Below the pieces are notes generated by a model. That model was not told the DNA's origin and did no database searches. It saw only the letters and a list, made by a program, of their open reading frames with translations. The position numbers were made by a program, and so were the translations under genes. From Desmodus rotundus (taxonomy: Eukaryota > Chordata > Mammalia > Chiroptera > Phyllostomidae), in contig NC_071392.1 in NCBI RefSeq assembly GCF_022682495.2, positions 58,925,459 through 58,989,458 of the forward strand: a stretch of DNA of 64,000 nucleotides, in the 5' to 3' direction. Positions 27,073-39,515 of this stretch are shown in pieces (the first letter of the stretch is position 1; every line of letters starts with the position of its first letter).

Positions 27073-28148
27073 GAACAGCAAAATAAAGAAAGAATCCCCC
27101 AAAATGAGGATAGTGTAAGAGGCCTCTAGGACAACTTCAAGCATACCAACATTTACATCATGGGGTTGACAGAAGAGGAAGAGAGAGAGTAAGGAACTGA
27201 AAATCTACATTAAAAAAAAAAGTATTAACAGATCCCTGACTGGTATGGCTCAGTGGATTGAGTGCCAACCTGCCAATCAAAGGGTAGCCAGTTCAATTCC
27301 CAGTCAGGGCACATGCTTGTGTTGTAGGCCAGGTCTCCAGTAGGCAGTGCATCAGAGGCAACAACACACTGATGTTTCTCTCCCTCTGTCTAAAAATAAA
27401 TAAATAAATAGATAGATAGATAGATAAATAATCTTCTTTAAAAATTTTAAAAGTATTAACAGACAACTTTTCTAACCTGGTGAAGGAAATAAACATACAA
27501 GACCAGGAAGTGTAAAGTGTTCCAAACAAGATGAACCCAAAGAGGTACACACCAAGACATGTTATACTTAAAATGCCAAAGATTAAAGACAAAGAGAGAA
27601 TCTTAAAGCAGCAAGAGAAAAGGAGTGAGTTGCCTATAAATGAGCTCCTATTACGTTGTCAGCTGATTTCTCAACAGAAACTTTGCAAGCTAGAAGGGAT
27701 TGTCAAGAAGTATTCAAATTGATGTAAAGCAAAAACCTACAACCAAGAATACTCTACCAGCAAAGCTATCATTTAGAAGTGAAGGTCACATGAAGAGCTT
27801 ACAGAAAAAGGAAAAGTCATCACCGCCAAACAGTCTTATAAGAACTGTTAAAGCATCTTCTTTAAGGAGAAGAAATAAAGATAAAAAATATGAATAAAAT
27901 GTCAATGAGTATATACCAACAATTACGTCAAATGCAAATGGATTAAATGCTCCATTCAAAAGACATACGGTGGCCAAACAAAAAATAAAACAAGACCCTT
28001 ATGTATACTGCCTATGTCAGATTCACTTCAGATCAAAAGACACATACAGAGTGAAAGTAATGAAAAAGATACTTCATGAATGTGGAAACAAACAAACAAA
28101 CAAAACAATACTTAAACCAAATGAAACAGACTTTAAAACAAAGGCTAT
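27073..28148 (+). repeat. LINE-1 with internal ORF2 deletion (copy Y), 5' part
   Basis: ORF1 sequence at 27073-27890 is interrupted by a SINE, then the ORF2 endonuclease start at 27900-28148 (KCKWIKCSIQKTYGGQTKNKTR-like region). A second element is inserted at 28149-30149. The rest of this L1 resumes at 30164. Confidence 0.75.
27233..27448 (+). mobile_element. VES SINE (bat tRNA-derived)
   Basis: Starts tccctgactggtatggctca and has an A-box-like segment and a decayed B box (agttcaattcc). It continues through the typical gtttctctccctctg segment into an A/T-rich tail with taaa and gata repeats. Flanked by the 15-bp direct repeat aaaagtattaacaga (27218-27232 and 27449-27463). Inserted in L1 ORF1. 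Confidence 0.92.
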
Positions 28149-30149
28149 GAGAACCAAGATGGCAGCGTAGGTAGACACACTGCGCCTCCTCGCACAACCA
28201 GAACTCACGGAAAATCGAACGGCAAGGAAGTCTAACACCAAGGAAATACAAAATAAACATTCATCCAGACCGGTAGGAGGGGCGGAGATGGGCAGCCGGG
28301 GCTGAGAGGACTCGAGTTGCCGTGGCGGGACCCAGACTGGTGGAGTGTGGGACCAACGGGGCAGGCAGTCTGACCACTAGCAGACCCTGCAGCCCCACAT
28401 TCGTGCACAGAGAAACCGAGAGGGCCGGACTAAGAGTGGCAGAGAATGCGGCAGGCAGAGCGGTGGGTAGCACCCCGCGGCCCCACACTCGCGCACAGAT
28501 AAACCGGGGTGAATGGCAGGGAGCGAAGCTGACCACATAACCCAGGGCTCCAGCGCGGGGGAAATGAAGCCTCAGACCTCTGATTGAAAGGCCCCGTGGG
28601 GGTTGGGGCGGCAGCAGGAGAGACTCCCAGCCTCACAGGAGAGGTCGTTGGAGAGACTCACAGGGGCCTAGAGTGTGCACAAGCCCACCCACTCGGGAGC
28701 CAGCACCAGAGGGGCCCAATTTGATTGTGGGTAGCAGAGGGAGTGCCGAAAGCCAGTGGAGACTGGAGCAGGTGCCATTGCTCCCTCTCGGCCCCTCCCC
28801 CACGCACTGTGTCATAGCGCAGTGACCAGCATTACCTGCCCCGGTGAACACCTAAGGCTCCGCCCTTTTAAGTAACAGATGCGCCAAGACAAAAAAAAAA
28901 AAAAAAAAAAAAAGGCCCAAATGACAGAACACTTAGAAAAAATACAACTAAGCGAGGAAGAGATAGCCAACCTATCGGATGCACAGTTCAAAACACTGGT
29001 TATTAAGACGCTCACAGAATTGGTTGAATTTGTTTGAAAACTAGATGAAAAAATGAAGCCTATGCTAAGAGAAACAAAGGAAAATGTACAGGGAACCAAC
29101 AGTGACGCAAAGGAAACTGGGACTCAAAACAATGGTGTGGACCAGAAGGAAGAAAGAAACATCCAACCAGAAAAGAATGAAGAAACAAGAATTCGGAAAA
29201 AGGAGGAGAGGCTTAGGAACCTCCAGGACATCTTGAAACGTTCCAAAATCCGAATTATAGGGGTGCCAGAAGGAAAAGAGGAAGAACAAAAAATTGAAAA
29301 CTTATTGGAACAAATAATGAAGGAGAACTTCCCCAGTCTGCCAAAGGAAATAGACTTCCAGGAAGTCCAGGAAGCTCAGAGAGTCCCAAAGAAGCCGGAC
29401 CCGAGGAGGAACACACCAAGGCACATCATAATTACATTACCTAAGATTAAACAGGAGAGAATCTTAGAAGCAGCAAAAGAAAAGGACACAGTTACCTACA
29501 AAGGGGTTCCCATAAGACTGTCAGCTGATTTCTCCAAAGAGACCTTACAGGCAAGAAGGGGCCGGCAAGAAGTATTCCAAGTCATGAAAGGCAAGGGCCT
29601 ACATCCAAGATTACTGTATCCAGCAAAGCTATCATTTAAAATGAAAGGGCAGATAAAGTGCTTCTCAGATAAGGTCAAGTTAAAGGAGTTCATCATCACC
29701 AAGCCATTATTATATGAAATGTTAAAGGGACTTACCTAAGAAAAAGAAGATCAAAAATATGAACAGTAAAAATGACAGCAAACTCACAGTTATAAACAAC
29801 CACACCTAAAACCAAAACAAAAGAAAACTAAACAAACAACTAGAACAGAAACAGAACCACAGAAATGGAGATCACATGGAGGGTTATCAATAGGGGATTG
29901 GGAGGGGGAGGGGGGGGAAGGTACAGAGAATAAATAGCATAAATGATAGGTGGAAAATAGACAGGGGGAGGGTAAGAATAGTGTAGGAAATGTAGAAGCC
30001 AAGGAACTTGTAAGTATGACCCATGGACATGAACTATAGGGGGGGAATGTGGGAGGGAGGGGTGGGCAGGATGGAGTTGAGTGAAGGGTGGGAAATGGGA
30101 CAACTGTAATAGCATAATCAATAAATATATCCAAAAAAAACCCCCCCAA
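28149..30149 (+). mobile_element. ORF1-only (HAL1-like) LINE, complete, copy 4
   Basis: Complete 2.0-kb element with a 14-bp target duplication, aaaacaaaggctat (28135-28148 and 30150-30163). It begins gagaaccaagatggcagcg, with an L1-style YY1 site, then has a GC-rich 5' UTR to 28920, ORF1 at 28921-29739, and a 3' UTR ending aactgtaatagcataatcaa at about 30123. The tail is atatatccaaaaaaaa followed by a C-run. No reverse transcriptase is encoded. Mobilisation would have needed L1 proteins in trans. Confidence 0.88.
28921..29739 (+). pseudogene. LINE ORF1 (nucleic-acid-binding protein) with one premature stop
   Basis: The reading frame from ATG 28921 to the stop at 29737-29739 spans 272 codons and has a single in-frame TGA at 29035-29037 (codon 39). 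The copy at 25940 has CGA in the corresponding place, so this looks like CpG decay. Downstream of the stop 228 codons are open: an acidic/basic coiled-coil-like N-terminal part, then the RRM-like segment (IRIIGVPEGKEEEQKIENLL) and the C-terminal domain (PIRLSADFSKETLQARRG). L1 ORF1 proteins trimerise, bind RNA and form the transposition particle. This is among the most recent LINE insertions in the window. Confidence 0.85.
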
Positions 30150-30163
30150 AAAACAAAGGCTAT

Positions 30164-30815
30164 AACAAGCGATGAAGAATGACCCAGCAATTTTACTTCT
30201 GGATATTTATTTGAAGAAACTGAAAACACTAAAATCAAAAAACATATGCACCCTAATGTTCATTGCACTCATTGAACCATTAGTGGCTATGATATGTAAG
30301 CAACCTAAGTGTCCATTATAGATGAATGGATAAAGAAGTGGTACATACATACAATAGAATGACTAACCACAAAAAAAGAATGAAAACTTGTCATCTGCAC
30401 AACATGAATGGACCTAGAGGGCATTATACTAAGTGAAATAAGTGAGACAGAAAAGACAAATGCCATGTGATTTCATTTATATTTGGAATCTATAAAACAA
30501 AATAAACAAAAAAGCAGAATACAGACAGACACATAGATATAGATGGTTGCCAGAGTGGAGGAGGGTTAGGGAGCTGGGTGAAAAAGGTGAAGAGGTTAAG
30601 AAGTAGAAATTGGTAGTTACCGAACAGATGTGGACATACAATACAGCATAGGAAATACAGTCAATAACACTGTAATAACTATGTATGGTGTCAGATTTGT
30701 ACCAGATTTATTGGGGTAATCACTTTGTAAGTTATATAAATGTCTAATCACTACGTTGTACACCTGAAACTAACATAGTATTGTAAGCCAACTGTAATAA
30801 AAATTAAAATAAAAT
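30164..30815 (+). repeat. LINE-1 with internal ORF2 deletion (copy Y), 3' part
   Basis: Continues the L1 interrupted at 28148. Within about 20 bases of aacaaaggctataacaag it reads gacccagcaattttac, the 3' UTR, so nearly all of ORF2 is absent. Ends with an A-rich tail (about 30795-30820). Confidence 0.8.
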
Positions 30816-33165
30816 TTTAAGGCATAATCCAAACAAAATGGTAGAAAACTATAAATCAATTACATAGAAAAACTGGAAAAGAACTAACAGGTATATGCTA
30901 AACAACATGTTCCTAAATAACCAATGGGTTAAGGAGGAAATCAATAAATATCTACCAATAAATGAAAATGGAAATGTAATGATCCAAAAACCTATGGAAC
31001 ACAGAAATAGCAGTTCTGAAAGAAAAATTCATAGCAAAACAGGCCTACCTCAAGAAACAAGAAATATCTGAATGAACAGTCTTACCTTGTATCAACAGGT
31101 ACTAGAAAAAGAGGAACAAAGACAGCTCAAAGTTAGTAAACAGAAGTAAATTAAATAAAGATCAGAGTGAAAATAAATGGGGATATAGAGTAAAAATTAA
31201 AGATCAATGAAACTAAGAGCTGCTTCTCTTCAACTATAAACAAAATGTGTAAACCTTCTATCAACTCATCAAAAAAAGGAACAAAATAAATAAAATCAGA
31301 AATTACAACCAACATCACAGAGATACATAGGATTGTTAAGTGAATACTAAGAAATATATACCAACAAATTGGACAACCTAGAAGGTACAGATTCCCAAAT
31401 TCCCAAAAACATATAATTTTCTAAGCCCAAATCGGGAAGAAACAACAATCTGAGCACACCAATTACTGTAACAAAATTGAATCAGTAATCAAAATCTTCC
31501 AACAAACAAAAGTCCGGGACCAGATAGATGGCTTCACAGGTGAATTATACCAAATATTTTTTTTCATTTTTATGTTTTTAAAATATTTTATTTATTTATT
31601 TCTAGAGGCGGGGGAGGAAGGAAGAAAGGGAGAGAAACATTGATGTGAGAGAGAAACATCGATCAGTTGCCTTTTCCATGCACCCCGTCAGGGTACCTGG
31701 CCCAGGCTTGTGCCCTGACTAGGAATCAAACCAGCAACCTTTCTTTTTGCAGGACAAAGCCCAACCTGATCAGGGCCCAAATACTTTTTAAAAAAATTAA
31801 TAACTTTCCTTTTCAAAATATTCCAGAAAATTGAAGAAGAAATATTTCCAACTCATTCTATGAGGGCAGCATCACTCTGATATAACAGCAAAGACCACAA
31901 AAAAGCAAAATCACAGGCAAGTATCCCTGATGAACACAGATGCAAAAATTCTCAAATACTAGCAAATCAAATTCAACAACCTATTAAAAGGATCATACAC
32001 TACGATCAAATGGGATTTATTCCAGGAATGCAAAAATGATTCAATATCTGCAATACCAATTATATCTGCATATCCATCAATGTGATACAACACATTAACA
32101 AAAGAAAGGATGAAAATCATGTGATCATCTTAAAAGATGCAGGAAAAGATTTGACAAAATTCAGCGTCTATTTATGACTAAAATTCAACATAGTAGAAAT
32201 AGAGGGAACATATCTCAACATAATAAAGGTCATATAACAACAAGCCCACAGCCAAGCATTACCTCAATGGTGAAAAGCTAAAAATTTTCCCCCTAAAATC
32301 AGGAATAAGATAAGGATGCCCACTCTCACCACTTTTATTCAACATACAGGTATTACTGAAAGTCCTAGCCAACAAAATCAGACAACAAAAGAAAATAAAA
32401 TGCATCCAAATTAGAAAGGAAGAAGTAAAATTGTCACAGATGACATGATACTATATGTAAAAAACTCAAAAGTCTCCCAAAAAACTATCACAGTAAATGA
32501 ATTCAGTAAAGTTGCAGCATACAAAATTAACAAACACGAATCAGTGGCACTTCTGTACATTAATAATGAATTATCAGAAACAAAAATTAAGAAAACCACT
32601 CACAATTTCAGCCAAAAAAAGCCCTGGAATAAATTTAACCAAGGAGGAAAAGACCTATACTCTGCAAACTGTCTAACACTGAAGAAAGAAAATAAAGACA
32701 ACACAAATGGAAGGGCATACCATACTCATGGCCTGGAAGAATAAATAGCATTCAAATATCCATACTACACAAGCAATCTACAGAATAATCATAAATAATC
32801 ATAAAATTTATATGGAACCACAAAGTCCCCAAAGCAATCCTGAGAAAGAAGAATATTAAAGATACAACTCTCCTTGATTTCAAGCTCTACTACAAAACAT
32901 TATGATACTGGCACAATGCAACAGAATAGCCCAGAAATTAATGCCTATGTGTTTGGCCAATTAGTCTACAACAAGAAAGACAGCAACATACAGTGGGGGA
33001 AAAGACAGTCTCTTTAATAAATGGTACTGGCAAAACTGCACAGATAAATGCAAAAAAATAAAGCTGGATCACTTTATTGCACCATATACAAAAATAAACT
33101 CAAAATAGACTCAAATGTAATACCTGCAACCATTAAACTCCTAGAAGAAAACAAAGGTAGTAAGC
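30816..33165 (+). repeat. LINE-1 ORF2 fragment
   Basis: Translation segments follow ORF2 from before the RT domain to the C-terminus. The RT box region at about 32430-32450 is disrupted (only DDMIL-like residues in a shifted frame). It is interrupted by a SINE at about 31558-31785. Ends in the ORF2 3' region near 33165. Confidence 0.85.
31558..31785 (-). mobile_element. VES SINE, minus strand
   Basis: Reads on the minus strand from ccctgatcaggttgggcttt to an A-rich tail. It contains the SINE segment complementary to gagagaaacatcgatcagtt. The flanking sequences caaatatttttt and caaatactttttaa look like a slightly decayed target duplication. Inserted in L1 ORF2. It is the only sense-oriented retroelement seen in this intron. 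Confidence 0.88.
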
Positions 33166-34103
33166 TCTTTGAGAGGAGAGGAAGAGGAAAGAGAACTCTT
33201 GTTAGAGTTTCCCACATTAAACTCCTTCATCACCATCACCATCATCATCCCAATAGTCCCTCACACTGGCAAGTAAAGTGAGGAATATACACTAAGGCTA
33301 CACCCACAGTGTTTACATCATTTGGCTTACTCCCATACAAGCTCCCTACCTAGGTCACATTGTCCAAAAAGCACCATACATAGGAAAGTCTCCACATTTC
33401 CCTTGAAATGGTCACATCCAGAAATCATTCTGCAGGAACTAACTAGTGCAAAGCAGAGAATTGCACCAACCAGAGTTGACCTCCCTTTATGCCCTACATC
33501 CCAACCTGATGTACTCATATAGCGTTTGTCACTGTAATAATTGTTTCTTTACATGTCTGCCTATTCCCCATCTCATTAGAGGCTGTGCCCTCTTTAAGAA
33601 CAGAGGCATGTCTTAGTCATCTTGAGATCGTCTACACAGTATAGTACCTGACATACTGTAGTCAATAAATGTTCCACAAATGGAAGACTGGATTAATATT
33701 CTAGCTATAAATTCCAATCATACAGTTTAAATGCCTTTGTCTGCAAGACCTTTTTTTTTTTTTAAACATTCTGTAGACAGTAAATGTACTGTAAAACCCA
33801 TTTTTTCTTTCTTAGGAGAGGTTTTAATCTGTAATTAAATACCTGATATGTTTTTATATCTAATCATCTTTTATATAAAATCTTTACAGAAATGACTATG
33901 TAAAAAATAATGTGCTCTAGTGAGACCAGCGGACTACATAGAAGCTAGGTAACCTGGTTCTGGCTATTACCAGTGATTCTGGAGATAAGCCTTCTCTGGC
34001 TTTCAGTTCCTCATGTATAAAAATGAAAGAATTAAAGTACAATCACTAATCATCCTTCAAATGTTCAATATTATAGAAATCTTTAATCTATGAAGATTTC
34101 TTC
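33166..34103. other. Intronic unique sequence with L2/MIR traces
   Basis: A short (cat/cac) repeat lies at 33224-33248. 33535-33690 resembles the L2 3' end (cctgacatactgtagtcaat, aaatgttccac). 33930-34045 resembles a diverged MIR. No TMEM168 exon was recognised. Confidence 0.5.
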
Positions 34104-34482
34104 TGTGAGGAGCCAAGAAGGATCATGTGTGTGCCAAGGGAGTTGGAATGCAGGCCTCGGGTTCAGCACAGCTGCCCTAGGCCGCAGAAGATTGTTTCAA
34201 GAAAAGAATGGCTTGGCCGCCTGCTAGATCACTGTACCAAGAAGGAGCAAGAAATGTTCTTAGAAAAATAAAATGTACCTAGCCTTGCGGTTCTGTCTTT
34301 CTCACGCTCTGCTTCAAAGCTTGCTCAATAAATACAGCCTGACTTTACCAATAAACAGTTCCCTCCTCTGCATCCCAGAGAAGGGACTCCACCTGACCCT
34401 GCTTTGACTTTGCCTCTTTATTTCTTAATCCCCTGTCGCTTTCCCTCAGGACCTGATTGATCCAGCCCTGGTGGCAGAGGCA
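34104..34482 (+). mobile_element. Solo LTR (family D) near the exon 2 donor
   Basis: A 379-bp LTR begins TGTGAGGAGCC, ends GGCAGAGGCA and is flanked by the 5-bp repeat tcttc (34099-34103 and 34483-34487). It contains aataaa near 34266, 34327 and 34351, on the strand opposite to TMEM168. It lies 273 bp downstream of the exon 2 splice donor. No internal viral sequence. ERV family not identified. Confidence 0.75.
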
Positions 34483-34755
34483 TCTTCATTAATGAACAAG
34501 CAAAAAGTGGGAGGCATGTCACATGCTGGGTATTCCTAATATTTTGGTAACTCTTTGTTGGAGGTCAAACTAACTTATCCTATCAACATTTATTCAGTAC
34601 TTCAACTTTATGAACAAAATGAGATAAGCATAGAAAGAAAGAATAACCTTTTGAAATCAGGAACTTGACTTTTCAATTCTAATTACTGAACGCTTGAAGC
34701 AAGCATTTAATCACACAGCACAGGCACTGATATAATAAACAAACTATAAGCTTAC

Positions 34756-36010
34756 CTGCCAGGAAACTGCTCCCAAAATAGCTGTTGCAAGAAGACTAAA
34801 AAAAACTAACTGCTCTGAAATTAAGCAAAAATGGCGCATCCCTTTGGATGCCATGATTCTGTCAAGGCTGTTGTTATCCACCCTGTGGGTAAAATATACT
34901 TTATGGCAGTCATTTAATTTAGTATGGAATCCCCAAAGAGTTAAAAGAAATATAATATGACAAATCATCCAGAAAATTCCAAAAATGGAAAAGCCTGGTA
35001 TTACAAAATACCAGAGATGAGTGTCTTTAAGTTTAAATGCTGAAAGAATAAAAAATGTAAGCTCAATCATTCCAATAAAAATGACTGAAAGTCTTCTGCA
35101 AATTCTTCCACGGTACAAAAAAGGTTTCCACCTCTCAGTAACTGAAAGTCCACTAAAATAAATGTCAAGGCAAGGATCAGTTATCAGGCAAATAAAAAAA
35201 CATGCAAAAGCAACTGGATTTTGGGGAGTTTCCAATGAAGAGAAAAATAGTAAGACTACAAAAATAACTAAGTTTGAAATGGCTAGGAAAGACTTCATTC
35301 TCAGGTCAATAATCAGCATGGCCAAAGCTATAACAAGTAAAATGACACTGAGAGACTTCTCCACCAACATAGTTGTGCTGGCAATGGCAAATCCAACGAG
35401 TTCCAAAAATTCAACTGTGGTTAGTAAAATGGGTCGATGGCGGACATAACCAGAAATTCTCTCCACCAAAGCACATAATATCCTTAACACTATAGAAGTT
35501 AGAAGCAAATATTTGGTTGATTCTTCTTTCACATCATTTTTAAAGAATGAATTATCAAGAAAGCATAGGAGGCCAAGCAAGAATCCAAACCAAAGATTGG
35601 AGAGACTCAAACTTGCTGCTTCCATTGAAAAATAATAATAGAGTATGCTGGCAATTCCCAGAACAAAAAGACCAAGAATAAAAATTACCAAAAGTAAAGA
35701 ATTTGCTGTTTTTTCCCATCTTACATAAAGACCTAAGCATATAGCAACCAGTAAATTGATTCTGGCTAAATAGCCAAGATAACGCACTGAAGAATGCATG
35801 TTCACTTCTCGGTTTACTTCTTCCAGTCTTGTCATTGCTAAATAGAGACAATGACTAAAGCAATAACGCAGTGATTTACACATGTAATCTGGCAATTTGG
35901 GCTTTCTCCCCACGTTACAAAAATTAACTGCTTATATTTCATCCAGCAAATGCCATGTATCCGTAACTCCTATTTCAGCATTTTCTCTGGTGGAATTTTT
36001 GTTTAGTGAT
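34756..36010 (-). CDS. TMEM168: TMEM168 exon 2 (first coding exon), partial gene
   Basis: Codes the first 376 residues of transmembrane protein 168, a multipass membrane protein of uncertain molecular function (full length in human about 697 residues). Coding starts at ATG 35883-35881 (protein MCKSLRYCF...) and reaches 34756 in phase 0 (...GAVSWQ), where the donor gtaagc follows. The acceptor is at 36012-36011 after a pyrimidine tract (tgttttcttctttttag). 36010-35884 is 5' UTR. About eleven hydrophobic segments are visible, at roughly residues 36-54, 61-85, 93-110, 124-141, 152-174, 178-193, 199-216, 223-243, 263-283, 290-316 and 351-374. An in-frame GTG ten codons upstream is not used as a start. 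The open frame is intact. The later exons, for the soluble C-terminal half, are not in this window. Confidence 0.95.
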
Positions 36011-36459
36011 CTAAAAAGAAGAAAACATATTTCAATGTTAATTTTATATAATTTACCTTTCACATGTAGCTTCTTACAAAATACAAAATAATAGTAAGTA
36101 AGTGAGAAATAAAGTTTCTTAATGGCAGTTGTCTCTGACTTAAAAATTCAGCAGTTTATCCAAATTAAAAAGGCTGTGCTTTCTGCTCATCATACACAAG
36201 GACTGTATGACTAAATGATCAATAATGAAACTGTTTTTCCAGAGGTGGTGAGGAATTTGCCCAATTCATTCTTACTCCAATATTTGGTTTTTCAACAAGA
36301 TGCAAATATGAGATATTCAACTTCGATCATAGCAGATGGGTTTAGCATAATGTAATGCTATTCAAATCTTAAGTAGAATGAGGGACTTCATCATTACCTC
36401 TAATTTGAAAAGCACTAGTATCCAATAATAGCAATCATTACTACCTGCCTAAAATCCAT

Positions 36460-36643
36460 CAGGGGTATCCAACCTGCCAGCCACATGCAGCCCAGAATGG
36501 CTGTGAAGGCAGCCCAATATAAGATTGTAAATTTACTTAAAACACTTTTATGATTACGTGTGACAATATATTTAACATGTGGCCCGGAACAACTCCTCTT
36601 CTTCTAGTGTGGCGCAGAGACACCAAAGGGTTGGATGCCCCTG
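36460..36643 (-). mobile_element. Non-autonomous hAT DNA transposon (family 1)
   Basis: Terminal inverted repeats caggggtatccaac and gttggatgcccctg. The interior is the reverse complement of the element at 45148-45351, for example cagcccagaatgg against its gagctgcatgcagccc region. No transposase. The 8-bp flanks (aaatccat and catacatg) do not match, so the duplication has decayed. Confidence 0.75.
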
Positions 36644-39049
36644 CATACATGGCAACTCTAAAATGCTATAAAACCTTAGTCTGTACATTGTTTAACTAAT
36701 AAATGTTCTAAAAGCAAACTTTAACTGTATTAAAGTTCCTTAATCCCTAAAGCTGACCCATAATTCTCCGTGTACTTTACCTCTACTAAATTACTTTATC
36801 AAACCTACTTTCCAAATCGAAGTACCAGCCACACAGCAAACCAATTCCTGACCTTCCTAGTCAAAACTTAAAAGTGGGAATGTTGACCAAGTTATCATAA
36901 ATTAAACTTAATTTTACTTTTGAAAAGTTACCACAACAATTATTTGTTAAAGGAGCAGATAATTATTTCAATCTTAAGTGCCCCACAAGTTGCACTAAAA
37001 GCATGACAATGGTCAAAAAATGGCTTAACTACCTACTACGTAATTCTTCACTTTTTCTAGTATACTGTTTCAGAAGTGATCCATGCATGAATGGCTCACA
37101 CTGAACGGTCACACTGAATATCCACGGAGAACTCAACCAGATAAAAATTCAAAAAGTAACTAGTTTGTGATCACCTTTTGTATACTTTCTAATAGCAGGA
37201 CCCTATAAAGAAAGACCCAACAAAAACATATTAACATGGAATAAACCTGTAATTACCCATTTGACTGGAGAAGAATGTCACTGGGTGACAACCTTAGGGT
37301 TTCTGGGAGGTTCCAAGCATTATTACTAATTCTACTTCTACATATTCAGCAAGCAGATTTTTTTTATAGCTAATTCTATTTAATTATTTTAACTGCTTTT
37401 CCTCAATTATATTTTCATTCGATAATTTCTTTAAGATATCACACACCTCCACAGAAAATATCTTCCATTGATATATTTTTGTTTCATCTTATTAATAAGT
37501 ATGAGAAATTGATAAAGCAAAGAGTATTGCATTTTTAAATATCATTTTGTGTGTTATATAATCATTCAGCAAATATGTTGAAATATATATCCTCGAAGAG
37601 TCAATGGGTACATTTTGGGGTCTGGTGACTGAATACTGCTGGAGGAAAAAAATCATACACTAGGCTAAATGGTTGCCATTCAACCACAGACAACCTTCTG
37701 TGTTTCTCTGATCAGTACTCTCTTCCATGATCATCCAAACCACTCTTCCCTATCCTCAATCTCTGACACCCACTTCCCAGGGCATTCTCACCAGATGACT
37801 TTGCCTCCAACAAAATAATCAGAAGGGGAGTTCACTTAAGTTTCCAACACCACAAACCCACCTCTACCTACATCTCCTGACACAAGGAAAGGGTGTCCCT
37901 TTCCCATTTGAGATAAAATTTTCAGACATACTATGTCTCCTTTCCCCTCTTCTTTCCAGTGAACACTCTTTCCTCTCTCTTCAAACTCCCACTCTTCTCT
38001 TATCCATAACTTAAATATGTGCAAAGCTCTTTTCAAAAACAATACACCCCCTAAAACCCACTCAGAAAAAACAAAAACAAAACAATCTCAGTCATCCCAT
38101 CTCCTCTTCCAAGTTCAATCTTCTGTACTTTTAATAGCTGATATTTGATTGCTTCACTTTTCACCTTTAAACTGTGATTTCCACCCCACAAGAATAAATG
38201 CTCTGCCAAGTTCTGAAATGGCATGTAAACTCCTAAATCCAATGGGTACTTTTCACTCACTATGCTGTACATTCTTTGAACAACCTTTGACGTTGACTCT
38301 TTCGTTCTAAAACCTATCTTTCCTTTAGCTTCCAAGCAGCAGTCTCCAGATTTACTTCCTTACTTATTGATCTCTCCTTCTCAGTCTCCTTGCAGGCTGT
38401 TCATTCTCAATACAAACTTTGGACATTCAACCCCAAGCTTAGGCTCTTCTACTACTATTTTTCTATAAGCAATCTATTTCCATGTCTTCAATTATTATAT
38501 GCCCCAAAGTATACATATATATTAATCTACCTGATAGAAATAAAAGCACTGGCATGGTCCTACATTGTTAACAGAAGTAAAAATCCAGATTAGAAACAGT
38601 ACAGCACATCAATATAATGGAATATTTGCAGTCACTCTTACGGGCCAAAATCAACATGGGAGAATATTACTTTTAAGTGATAATTTACAAAAGTCTTTCG
38701 CTCATTATGACATTCTTCAAACAACAATTAGTTTAATCAGAGAGTGAAACAACAAAGTACTACAATCATTTTCAATTGGTCAGCCATCATTGGAAAATTA
38801 CTTGAGGCAGATAAAAATGGAGCGCAAAAAAGTCAATCTGCACATGAGAAAACTTAGTAACTGCCAGAGTCTGCTTTTTAAAAATGGTATACTACTCCTC
38901 CCCACCACCTATATTGATCCTCACCAAGTACTGACCACTATTCTTCCTATACACCTCTTAAATGTTTCTACTTTCCAAGGTCATAATCCCAATGTTGGTC
39001 ATAGGCATCTCATGCTTGACCTCTCCAAGAAGTGTCCTTCTGTAAACTG

Positions 39050-39515
39050 AAATTTTTCATATCACTCTGCTATGTAAAACCCTCCAAAGACTTCCCGTCA
39101 CCCTTAGTAATAAAGTCTAAACTCCTTAAAATGCCTTATATTAAGGCTCTCTGCATTGGATGTGAATAAACTCTCCTGCCTCAACTTCCTCCTGAACTCT
39201 GTATTTCAGCCATACTGACCTTTCAATTCCTTCAGTGCTATTCCCTCCCCAGGTGCACTCCCCTCCTCCTCGACCCACAGCAGTCCTCATACCTGGCTCA
39301 CCCCTACTCTCCGGGTTTTATCTTAAAACATTTTCTTAGGAAAACCATCCCTGACCCATGTACATGATCCCTGTACTTCCTCCAAAATAGGAAAATATAG
39401 ATTATCACTTCCCCACTAGATCACAATGTCTCTGAGACTTTATATCAATACTGTATGCCCAGAGTCTAGCACAAAGTCTTACACCAAGTAGGTATTTAAA
39501 TACTTGCTGAAGAAA
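39050..39515 (+). repeat. L2 LINE 3' end (ancient)
   Basis: Landmarks in L2 order: aaccctccaaagacttcccg, aataaagtctaaactcctta, cttccccactagatcacaat, agagtctagcacaaagtctt, then aagtaggtatttaaatac. Diverged, as expected for a repeat predating placental mammals. Confidence 0.7.

Noticed and set aside
33224..33248. His-rich run (cat/cac) in an open frame
   Set aside because: A short triplet microsatellite at the edge of L1 sequence, no gene.
35884..35913. Upstream in-frame extension of TMEM168 from GTG (ten more residues)
   Set aside because: GTG is a poor start in mammals, and the known TMEM168 N-terminus begins at the ATG at 35883.
36460..36643. SPIN-type hAT element
   Set aside because: Termini caggggtatccaac do not fit the SPIN ends I know. 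Called only as a non-autonomous hAT.
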